DNA from: Rhodospirillaceae bacterium
Lineage (GTDB): Bacteria > Pseudomonadota > Alphaproteobacteria > DSM-16000 > Inquilinaceae
Direction of reading: 5' to 3'
DNA length: 64,000 nt
Assembly (NCBI GenBank): GCA_020638595.1
Contig: JACKIG010000007.1
Location: 1 to 64,000 of the forward strand
Position numbers and translations under genes: made by a program. Positions 27,175 to 34,523 of the stretch are shown here, in pieces. Each line of letters opens with the position of its first letter. Positions within the stretch are counted from its first letter, which is position 1. A model generated the notes under the pieces. That model ran no database searches and was not told the origin of the DNA. It saw only the letters and a list, made by a program, of their open reading frames with translations.

Positions 27175-27454
27175 GTTGCGAAGGAGTTGGGTGGACACAC
27201 CGCTAACAAATTCGCAACCGTCCTGCAGGCAACTGCTGGATGTTTTCGCCGGATTACTTGCGCAGGAGGGTGCCTCATCAGCATGACTCCGCCGGGCAGC
27301 CGGAGGAAAAGTTAGAAATTGTTTGACGACTTGCGCGATCAAGCTCGCCAAGCCACATCAACCTGGCCCCCATGCCGGGTGCGGGGTAACACGATCCCCC
27401 GCTACAGAGCGCAACCCCGCCCTTGACGCGCAAGCGTGCCATCCGGGCGGGGTT
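27175..27454 (+). other. structured non-coding region, possible leader or small RNA
   Basis: The 665 bp between the DUF4384 gene and coq7 contain no conserved protein. Three inverted repeats follow the promoter: GTTGCGAA/TTCGCAAC (27175-27218), GCGGGG/CCCCGC (27381-27402) and AACCCCGCCC (27413-27422) with GGGCGGGGTT (27445-27454). A 31-codon frame (27191-27286, GTG start, product VDTPLTNSQPSCRQLLDVFA...) is the only plausible coding element. A regulatory RNA or a decayed gene are both possible. The remainder up to coq7 shows nothing recognisable. Confidence 0.35.
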
Positions 27455-27712
27455 CGCAGTTGTGGACCCCCGAGTTGTGGCCCTCCCGAATCGTCTTGTT
27501 CGAACCGCTGGGCAGAGCCGTGATGTCGGCGACGCCGGAACGCGACCTGCGCTGCCCACGGGCCATCGAACCGGCGTGGCCGGACGCGCGCCCGCTTTCC
27601 GCGTCCCGCCCGGGCAGACGGGCCTCTCCGGCCGATATGGCCGGCCGCGCGGCGGGTGGTGTCGGCCCTCGCGGGAACGATGGGCCGGGGTGGGGCCGGC
27701 CGCGCCTCGCCC

Positions 27713-28291
27713 TCAGACCCGCTCCGCCAGCCAGATCGCCGCGCGCGATCCCGTCTTGATCGCCGTGCTCAGCAGGCGATAGGCCGGGGCCTGCTCGGCC
27801 TCGTTTGCCAGGCCGATGTCGCGGTGCTCCAGTTCTTCCAGGCGGAACTTCTCGATGGTGTCGCTGAGGTCCGCCTCGTCGTCGTCCAGCGTCTCGCGCT
27901 GGGCGGCGTAATGTTCGTCGATCACCTCTTCCACCGCCACGGTGCAGGCCATGGCGGCGCGGCGGCCCATCAGTGCCGTGCCGGCGCCGAGAGCGAAGCC
28001 GGCCACGTGCCAAAGGGGCTGCAACAGGCTGGGGCGCACCCGGCGCTCGGCCAGCAGGCGCTCGAACGCAGCCAGGTGTTCGGCTTCCTGGTCGGCCATG
28101 TGGCGCAGGATGTCGCCGGACGCCGTGTCGCCCAGCACGGCGATCTGTCCCTCATAGATGCGCTTGGCGCCGTACTCCCCGGCATGGTCGACGCGCAGCA
28201 TGCGGGCCAGGCGGGCGCGGCGCGGCGGGTCGCCGGGCAGGGGGCGCCGGGGGGCATCGTTCCACAGGTCGGGTGTCTCGCGTTCCCTCAT
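27713..28291 (-). CDS. coq7: demethoxyubiquinone hydroxylase
   Basis: A 192-aa di-iron hydroxylase that carries out the penultimate step of ubiquinone synthesis. The six metal ligands are visible: Glu in DHAGEYGA, ExxH in DQEAEHLAAF, Glu in AVEEVIDEHY and ExxH in EELEHRDIG. The start at 28291 overlaps the dsbB stop by ATGA. Length matches the short alphaproteobacterial Coq7. It acts at the inner membrane on demethoxyubiquinone; pairing with dsbB, which uses ubiquinone as electron acceptor, is a common arrangement in this group. Confidence 0.96.
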   Translation of the reverse strand: MRERETPDLWNDAPRRPLPGDPPRRARLARMLRVDHAGEYGAKRIYEGQIAVLGDTASGDILRHMADQEAEHLAAFERLLAERRVRPSLLQPLWHVAGFALGAGTALMGRRAAMACTVAVEEVIDEHYAAQRETLDDDEADLSDTIEKFRLEELEHRDIGLANEAEQAPAYRLLSTAIKTGSRAAIWLAERV

Positions 28292-28788
28292 CTCGGGTCG
28301 ATCCTCGCGTGACGGACGGCGGCGGCCAGGCTGAACACCGCCAGGGCGGCGGTGAACAGCCCGTTGTAGCCGGCGATTGTGATTCCGAACAGGGACCACT
28401 GGATCTCGTCGCAGCGCACGACCGGGGTCTGGCGCAGTGCCGCCAGCACTGCGGCCGGGTCGGACGGGTCGGCCAGCTCGGCCGCGGTGCAGCCGTCCGT
28501 ACCCTCCCACCAATGCCGCTCGACCCCGACGTGGAAGCCGGCCAGCGCGGTGCCGGACAGGAACGCCACGGCGCACAGCGCGATCAGTCCGGCACGCCAG
28601 CGCGGCGCGGGGCGGATCAGCAGCACCAATGCGGCCAATGCCATCACTACGACATAAGGCCAGCGCTGATAGATACACAGGATGCACGGGTCGAGCCCGA
28701 AGACGTGCTCGGCCACCAATGCCGCCGCCAGGGCGAATGCGCCGGCGGCGAGGAGGACGAGCGGGGCATGACGGATCAGTCGGTTCAT
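28288..28788 (-). CDS. dsbB: disulfide bond formation protein B
   Basis: A 166-aa inner-membrane protein with four helices that reoxidises DsbA and passes electrons to ubiquinone. The first redox pair is Cys35-x-x-Cys38 (DPCILCIYQRWPY) and the second pair is Cys100 and Cys126 in the second periplasmic loop (GTDGC, VVRCDEIQW). QRWPYV after the first pair includes the Arg that contacts quinone. Overlaps coq7 by four bases. No dsbA is nearby. Confidence 0.93.
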   Translation of the reverse strand: MNRLIRHAPLVLLAAGAFALAAALVAEHVFGLDPCILCIYQRWPYVVVMALAALVLLIRPAPRWRAGLIALCAVAFLSGTALAGFHVGVERHWWEGTDGCTAAELADPSDPAAVLAALRQTPVVRCDEIQWSLFGITIAGYNGLFTAALAVFSLAAAVRHARIDPR

Positions 28789-29078
28789 GGCCGGGCCGGT
28801 ATAGGCCGGGCGATGGGCCTGCCGAAAGGGGGAACTGCATGGCGGGGCGTACGGATCGTCACGCCCGCCAACGACCCCTGCGGTCCCGTCCGGACCGATC
28901 GGCCGTGCGCGGCGGCCCGGGCGGCCGGCACCGGCGAGGTCCCGCCGTCGCCCGAACGACGGGCATTGGGTAACACTCTGTCTTGGCCCGCTTCGTCCGG
29001 TACTGTTACAACAAGGGCGGTGCTGTGGCGTCGCCGGGCCGCGCTCGCGGGCTCTTTCGACCTTGGGGAGACGACGGA

Positions 29079-30203
29079 ATGATCTGGAACCGCATCCGTG
29101 GCGAATTCATCGACGTCATCGAATGGCTCGACGAAAGCCACGACACGATGGTCTACCGCTTCGAGCGGTACGGCAACGAGATCAAGTTCGGTGCCCAGCT
29201 GACGGTGCGCGAAAGCCAGGCGGCGGTCTTCATCAACGAAGGCCAGCTGGCCGACGTGTTCCAGCCCGGCCGGTACAAGCTGGAAACCCAGAACCTGCCG
29301 GTCCTGTCGACCCTGCAAGGCTGGAAATACGGCTTCGAAAGCCCGTTCAAGGCCGAAGTCTATTTCATCAGCACCAAGCGCTTCACCGACCTGAAATGGG
29401 GGACGAAGAACCCCATCATGCTGCGCGACCCGGAATTCGGGCCGGTGCGCATCCGCGCCTTCGGCACCTATGTCATGCGCATCAAGGATCCCGTGACCTT
29501 CATCCGCGAGATCTGCGGCACCGACGGCCAGTTCACGACGGACGAGATCACCAGCCAGCTGCGCAACCTCGTGGTCTCGCGCTTCTCCAGCGTCGTGGGG
29601 GAGGCGAAGATCCCGGTGCTGGACATGGCCGCGAACTATGAGGATTTCGCGAATTTCGTCACCGGCAAGATCGGCCCGGAATTCGAGGCCTATGGCCTGG
29701 AGCTGACCAAGCTTCTGATCGAGAACATCTCGCTGCCCCCGGCGGTGGAAGAGGCCCTGGACAAGCGCACCCAGATGGGCGTGATCGGCGACCTCAACCG
29801 CTACACCCAGTTCCAGGCGGCCGATGCCATCCAGACCGCAGCCGCCAATCCGGGCGGCCTGGCCGGTGCCGGCGTCGGCATGGGGGTGGGCCTGGGCATG
29901 GGCCAGCAGATGGCCGGCGCCATGGCCGGCCCCTGGGGCCAGCAGGGCCAGGCGCCGCAGCAGCAGTCGGCACCGGCGGCACCGCCGCCCCTGCCGCAGG
30001 CCGTGCAGTTCTTCGCCGCCATCGGCGGCCAGCAGGCCGGCCCCTTCGATATGGGGGCGTTGCAGGCCAAGGTGCGGTCGGGCGAGATCAACCGGGACAC
30101 GCTGGTATGGAAGGACGGCATGGCCGGCTGGACGGCCGCGGGCCAGGTGGGCGAGCTGTCGGCGCTGTTCGGTGCCGTACCGCCGCCGCTGCCCCCGGGT
30201 TAG
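29079..30203 (+). CDS. SPFH-domain protein with C-terminal GYF_2 domain (YdjI/virion-core-like)
   Basis: A 374-aa soluble protein. Residues 1-210 are an SPFH-type domain of the YdjI family (MIWNRIRGEFIDVIEWLDES, AAVFINEGQLADVFQPGRYK, VRIRAFGTYVMRIKDPVTF). A Gly/Met-rich linker follows, then a GYF_2 domain at the end (GPFDMGALQAKVRSGEINRD, then TLVWKDGMAGW). Start at 29079 follows GGGGAG. It is the first gene of the co-directional block that continues into the srf-like genes, and is followed 52 bp later by a zinc-ribbon protein. Partners in other bacteria are envelope stress proteins such as LiaF/PspA, but the family role is unclear. Confidence 0.9.
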   Translation: MIWNRIRGEFIDVIEWLDESHDTMVYRFERYGNEIKFGAQLTVRESQAAVFINEGQLADVFQPGRYKLETQNLPVLSTLQGWKYGFESPFKAEVYFISTKRFTDLKWGTKNPIMLRDPEFGPVRIRAFGTYVMRIKDPVTFIREICGTDGQFTTDEITSQLRNLVVSRFSSVVGEAKIPVLDMAANYEDFANFVTGKIGPEFEAYGLELTKLLIENISLPPAVEEALDKRTQMGVIGDLNRYTQFQAADAIQTAAANPGGLAGAGVGMGVGLGMGQQMAGAMAGPWGQQGQAPQQQSAPAAPPPLPQAVQFFAAIGGQQAGPFDMGALQAKVRSGEINRDTLVWKDGMAGWTAAGQVGELSALFGAVPPPLPPG

Positions 30204-30255
30204 CCGGCGGACCGACCCCACGGACACAAGCAAGAACCGGAGAGGCTTTGCGTAT

Positions 30256-31371
30256 ATGAGCGATCTGGAGACGGCGGCCGAGTCGGCGCCGCAGAACTTG
30301 TCGCCCACGCAGTTCCCCTGCGAGGAATGCGGTGCGGTTCTGACCTTCGCGCCGGGGATGGATGTCCTGAAGTGCCAGTATTGCGGGCACGAGAACCCCA
30401 TCCCCGAATCCGGCGAGACGGTGGAGGAACTGGATTACCACGCCGCCCTCCGGCAGGACGCATCCAACGACGAGACGGTCACGGAGAAGACGATCAAGTG
30501 CGGCACCTGTGCCGCGGAGTTCACGCTGGATGCCAAGGTGACGTCCGACGAATGCCCGTTCTGCGGGTCGACGGTCGTCCTCGACAGCGCCGCACCGTCG
30601 ACCGTGCTGAAGCCGAAATCGCTGCTGCCGTTCAAGCTGGACCATCGCCAGGCGCGCGACGCGTTCAAGAAATGGCTGTCCAGCCGCTGGTTCGCGCCCG
30701 GTGGGCTGGACAAGTATGCCCGCGACGACGGTGCGCTGTCGGGCATGTACACGCCCTACTGGACCTACGACAGCGACACCACCAGCCACTACCGCGGCCT
30801 GCGCGGCATCAACTACACGGTGACGGTCGGCAGCGGCAAGAATCGCCGGACCGTCACCAAGACCCGGTGGACGCCGGTCAGCGGCACCGTCCGCCGCTTC
30901 TTCGACGACGTGCTGGTGCTGGCCAGCAACAGCCTGCCCCGCAACCTGGCGGAGCGGCTGGAGCCGTGGGACCTGGAGAACCTGGTACCCTATGACGACA
31001 GCTATCTCAGCGGCTTCCGGTCGGAGAAGTACCAGATCGGGCTGGAAGACGCCTTCGACTATGCCAAGCAGATCATGGAGCGGGGCATCCGCAGCGATGT
31101 CCGCCGCCAGATCGGCGGCGACAAGCAGCGCATCCTGTCGCTGAGCATCCGCCACGACGCCATCACCTATAAGCATGTCCTGCTGCCGGTATGGCTGGCC
31201 GCCTACAAGTTCCGCGACAAGACCTACCGCTTCACGGTCAACGCCCGGACGGGCGAGGTCCAGGGCGAGCGGCCGTGGAGCTGGCTGAAGATCGCCGCGG
31301 CCGTGCTGGGCGTGGTCGTGGTCGCCGGCGGCCTCTACTACGCCTATGTCACCTTCGGCGGTGGCGGCTAG
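30256..31371 (+). CDS. TFIIB-type double zinc-ribbon membrane protein
   Basis: A 371-aa protein with two zinc ribbons near the N-terminus: FPCEECGAVLTFAPG with CQYCGHENP, then IKCGTCAAEFTL with CPFCGSTVVL. The middle has a conserved soluble domain (LLPFKLDHRQARDAFKKWLS, then MYTPYWTYDSDTTSHYRG) and one C-terminal membrane helix (IAAAVLGVVVVAGGLYYAYV). Proteins of this type are often listed as primosomal-N'-like but they have no helicase motif. It is encoded right after the SPFH-GYF gene, a recurrent pair in proteobacteria that suggests a shared membrane complex. Confidence 0.85.
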   Translation: MSDLETAAESAPQNLSPTQFPCEECGAVLTFAPGMDVLKCQYCGHENPIPESGETVEELDYHAALRQDASNDETVTEKTIKCGTCAAEFTLDAKVTSDECPFCGSTVVLDSAAPSTVLKPKSLLPFKLDHRQARDAFKKWLSSRWFAPGGLDKYARDDGALSGMYTPYWTYDSDTTSHYRGLRGINYTVTVGSGKNRRTVTKTRWTPVSGTVRRFFDDVLVLASNSLPRNLAERLEPWDLENLVPYDDSYLSGFRSEKYQIGLEDAFDYAKQIMERGIRSDVRRQIGGDKQRILSLSIRHDAITYKHVLLPVWLAAYKFRDKTYRFTVNARTGEVQGERPWSWLKIAAAVLGVVVVAGGLYYAYVTFGGGG

Positions 31372-31403
31372 GCGATGTTGCTCGCGACATTGGCCGTCTG
31401 ACG

Positions 31404-32276
31404 GTGTCCCTGCCGGTCTGGGTGGATGGGCTGGGGCCGATCGCGGATCAGTTCGACGGCTTCCTGATCGATCAGTGGGGCGTGCTGCACGACGGCAACG
31501 CCCCCTATCCCGGGGCTGTCGAGGCGCTGCGCCGGCTGCAGGCGCTGGGCAAGCCCGCGGTCATTCTCTCCAACTCCGGCAAGCGGGCGGCGGACAACGG
31601 CGCCCGGTTGGCCGCCATGGGCATCGCCCCCGGGCTTTATGCCGCCTGCCTCAGTTCCGGCGAGGCAGCCTGGCTGGCGATGAAGGCGGGCGATCCTGAG
31701 CTGTCGGGCCTGGGCCGGCGCTGCGTCCTGGTCAGCCGCGGCGGCGACCGCAACATCGTCGCGGGGCTGGATATCGAGATCGTCGACGATGTCGCGGCGG
31801 CCGATTTCCTGCTGGTCTCCGGCGTCGACGAGCAGGTCGGCGTCGCCGCGCATTTCGATGAGCTGCTGGGCGGCGCGGCCCGGCGCGACCTGCCGATGCT
31901 GTGCGCCAACCCCGACCGCCACGGCATCGTCGGCGACCGGATCGCGCCGACCACCGGCGTGCTGGCCGACAAGTACGCCGCCCTGGGCGGGCACGTGATC
32001 GCCTTCGGCAAGCCCTATCCCGCCATCTACCGCCAGGCGCGCCGCTTCTTCGGCGAAGTGCCGGCCGGGCGCATCCTGGCGATCGGCGATTCCATGGAAA
32101 ACGATATAGCCGGCGGGCGGGCGGCCGGCCATGCCACCTTGCTGGTGGCCGACGGCATCCATCGCCATGCCTTCGCCGGATCGGCGGCGCCGGACCGGCG
32201 AAATGTGGCGCTTGCCCAATTGTCGCAACAATATGGAACGAGTCCCGACTGGGTGACGGCCGCATTTCGCTGGTAA
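31404..32276 (+). CDS. HAD-superfamily class IIA hydrolase (TIGR01459-like)
   Basis: A 290-aa cytosolic phosphatase. Motif I is FLIDQWGVLHDG, with both Asp residues, then VILSNSGKRA (motif II Ser) and AFGKPYPAIYRQA with ILAIGDSMENDIAGGRAAGH (motifs III and IV). The TIGR01459 family is about this length and occurs widely in alphaproteobacteria; the substrate is unsettled. GTG at 31404 is the best available start because no in-frame ATG lies ahead of the motif I region. It lies between the zinc-ribbon and protease genes and may be a bystander in the block. Confidence 0.87.
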   Translation: MSLPVWVDGLGPIADQFDGFLIDQWGVLHDGNAPYPGAVEALRRLQALGKPAVILSNSGKRAADNGARLAAMGIAPGLYAACLSSGEAAWLAMKAGDPELSGLGRRCVLVSRGGDRNIVAGLDIEIVDDVAAADFLLVSGVDEQVGVAAHFDELLGGAARRDLPMLCANPDRHGIVGDRIAPTTGVLADKYAALGGHVIAFGKPYPAIYRQARRFFGEVPAGRILAIGDSMENDIAGGRAAGHATLLVADGIHRHAFAGSAAPDRRNVALAQLSQQYGTSPDWVTAAFRW

Positions 32277-32399
32277 GTCTTACGCCCGCCACAAAGTCTG
32301 GCGAATTTCAAGTGAGATGAGCTTGCACGCCCTTGTTCCGACCGCGAAGACGTCCCGGCGTGTGGGCCGGCGGGGAGGCCACCAGCCGGAGATGCGAGG

Positions 32400-34490
32400 A
32401 TGAGCGCACCGCATTTCGTCCGAAAGATCAAACTGGACGACGAGGAACCGATCCGCCTCGACGGCAAGGAGGCGATGGAACACTACCCCGCGCTGCAGGA
32501 GATGCTGCGCGAACGGTTCGGCCGCGAAACGGCCGACCTGTTCGCCGAGCCGGTGATCACCCGCGGCAACGGCGCGGCCCCCAGCTCCGTCTCCTGGTAC
32601 GCGGCGGTGTCCGGGGAGCCGGTGCCGCTGCGCTCGCTGGATGCCGAGGCCCGGCACGGTCCGGAAGTCGACCTGAAGGCACACCTGAAGGTGCTGACGC
32701 CGGCACTCGACGACCCCGACATCGGTCCGATGCTGCGCGCGGCGCTCTACGTGGCGTCGCCCGACGATATCCTGGTGGTGAACGGCAAGCCGGTCCTGAC
32801 CAACTGGGGACTGCTGCCGCGCGGCATAGCGGCGGATGACGAGGCTCGCCGCCGCCATTTCGAGCGGACCCTCGGTCCCTATGCGCCCTTCGGGGCGCCA
32901 CAGCTGGTGGCGGGCCGCGGCAGCCCGCTGAAGGCGACGCCGGCGGCCGCCGGTGTCGCGGCGGCCGGGCTGGCCGGGGCTGCAATGGCCGGCGGCGCCC
33001 ACGCGGCATCGCCCGCGACCGGCGGCATGGCGGCACAGGCCGCGGCCGGCGGCGTCCCGCCGATCCCGCCCGGCGGCGTCGGCATGGGACCGGGCGGCGG
33101 GCTGCCCCCGGGCCCGCCCGGCGGGGTGGTCGTGGTGGACGAGCGGCGCCGTCCGTGGCTGGGCGTGCTGATCGCCGTGATCGTCTCTGCCCTGGTGCTG
33201 GTGTTCCTGTTGCTGCCGGGGGTGCTGCTGCACCCGGAACAGCCGGTGGCCGCGGTCCCGCGCGATTTCGATCGTGAGATCGACTTGCAGCGGGACATCA
33301 ACCGGGCGCTGGAAGAACAGATCCGCAATACCGAGATCGCCCTGCAACAGGGTGTCTGCCGGGCGGAGGATGCCACCCTCGTCCTGCCCGGCATGCCGGG
33401 CCACCCGCTGACGCCGGCCCCGGGGCGGACCGGCCAGCTGCCGCAGACCATCGTGCCGCAATCGGTGCTGCCGCCGGAACCGGAATACACCGTGCCCCCG
33501 CGCGCGGCCATGCCGCCGGGCCAGGACTTCGAAGGCACGCTGGTGGAACTGCTGGACGCCGCTACGGTGCTGGTGGTGGCCGCCGGCGGCAACCAGACGG
33601 GCGAGCTCGGCATCGGCAGCGGCTTCTTCATCGCGCCGCAAACGGTGATCACCAACCTGCATGTGCTGGAAGCGCACGATCCCAACCAGATCTATGTCAC
33701 CAACCAGGTGCTGGGCGAGGTGCAGCGCGCCCAGCTGATCCACCGCACCCAGGGAAGCCAGATCGGCCAGCCCGACTATGCGGTGCTGTGGGTGCCGCAG
33801 GCCACCGACGTGCCCTACCTGGCGCTGACGCCGACGGTCGGCCGTCTGGAGAACGTGGTGGCGGCCGGGTTCCCGACCATCATCATGGGCATGGACCTGA
33901 CCTTTCAGGCCCTGATCAGCGGCGACCGGCGGGCGATACCGCCGATGGCGCTGACCCAGGGCGTGGTCACGGTCGTGCAGAATGTCGATCGCAGCACGCC
34001 CATCGTCGCCCATACCGCAACCATTTCCCCGGGCAACAGCGGCGGGCCGCTGGTGGATGCCTGCGGCCGGGTGGTCGGCGTCAACACCTTCCTGCTGTAT
34101 GACGAGGATCGCGCCGGCAGCCGCGTCAACTACGCCATCGCCATCCGGGACCTGATGCAGTTCCTGGACACCATCGGCGTCGGCTATTCCGTCGTCGAGG
34201 GCACCTGCGCGCCGGAGCGGATCGCGAGCGCCCCGCCGGCCCCGGCTGCTGAGGCGCCCAGCGCGGTGGCAGAGCCGCCGCCCGCGGCAGAGCCCGAACC
34301 CGCGGCCGAGCCGGAGGAGGCGGACCAGCCCGCGGCGGAGCCGGAGGCGGCGGCCGAACCGGAGGCGGAAGAAGAAGCCGCGCCGCCGGCAGCGGCCGAG
34401 GAACCGGCCGAGGAGCCGGCCGCCACCGAAGAAGAGGCCGCGACCCCGCCGGCCGACGATGAAGCCGCGGCGGACGCCGCCCCGGAATAA
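32400..34490 (+). CDS. membrane-anchored trypsin-like serine protease with SrfA-type N-domain
   Basis: A 696-aa bitopic protein. The N-terminal cytosolic domain (residues 1-165) includes SVSWYAAVSG and VVNGKPVLTNWGLL and is shared with the next gene product. A Gly/Pro-rich linker leads to one membrane helix (WLGVLIAVIVSALVLVFLLL, about 253-275). The periplasmic part is an S1C trypsin fold with His421 (ITNLHVLEAH), Asp459 (PDYAVLW) and Ser547 (SPGNSGGPL), a full triad, and GSGFF before it. There is no PDZ domain; a long Ala/Glu/Pro tail ends the protein. Start at 32400. 33 bp separate it from the SrfA-like gene, so they form an operon. Confidence 0.87.
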   Translation: MSAPHFVRKIKLDDEEPIRLDGKEAMEHYPALQEMLRERFGRETADLFAEPVITRGNGAAPSSVSWYAAVSGEPVPLRSLDAEARHGPEVDLKAHLKVLTPALDDPDIGPMLRAALYVASPDDILVVNGKPVLTNWGLLPRGIAADDEARRRHFERTLGPYAPFGAPQLVAGRGSPLKATPAAAGVAAAGLAGAAMAGGAHAASPATGGMAAQAAAGGVPPIPPGGVGMGPGGGLPPGPPGGVVVVDERRRPWLGVLIAVIVSALVLVFLLLPGVLLHPEQPVAAVPRDFDREIDLQRDINRALEEQIRNTEIALQQGVCRAEDATLVLPGMPGHPLTPAPGRTGQLPQTIVPQSVLPPEPEYTVPPRAAMPPGQDFEGTLVELLDAATVLVVAAGGNQTGELGIGSGFFIAPQTVITNLHVLEAHDPNQIYVTNQVLGEVQRAQLIHRTQGSQIGQPDYAVLWVPQATDVPYLALTPTVGRLENVVAAGFPTIIMGMDLTFQALISGDRRAIPPMALTQGVVTVVQNVDRSTPIVAHTATISPGNSGGPLVDACGRVVGVNTFLLYDEDRAGSRVNYAIAIRDLMQFLDTIGVGYSVVEGTCAPERIASAPPAPAAEAPSAVAEPPPAAEPEPAAEPEEADQPAAEPEAAAEPEAEEEAAPPAAAEEPAEEPAATEEEAATPPADDEAAADAAPE

Positions 34491-34523
34491 CGGCAGCAGA
34501 GGGCAGCGCCGGATGACGCGGCA

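Noticed and set aside
27191..27286. A 31-codon frame with AAGGAG four bases before a GTG
   Set aside because: Too short and without known similarity; kept only as part of the structured region, not as a gene.
27498..27506. GTTCGAACC, resembling a tRNA T-loop arm
   Set aside because: No acceptor stem, D-arm or anticodon arm can be folded around it on either strand.
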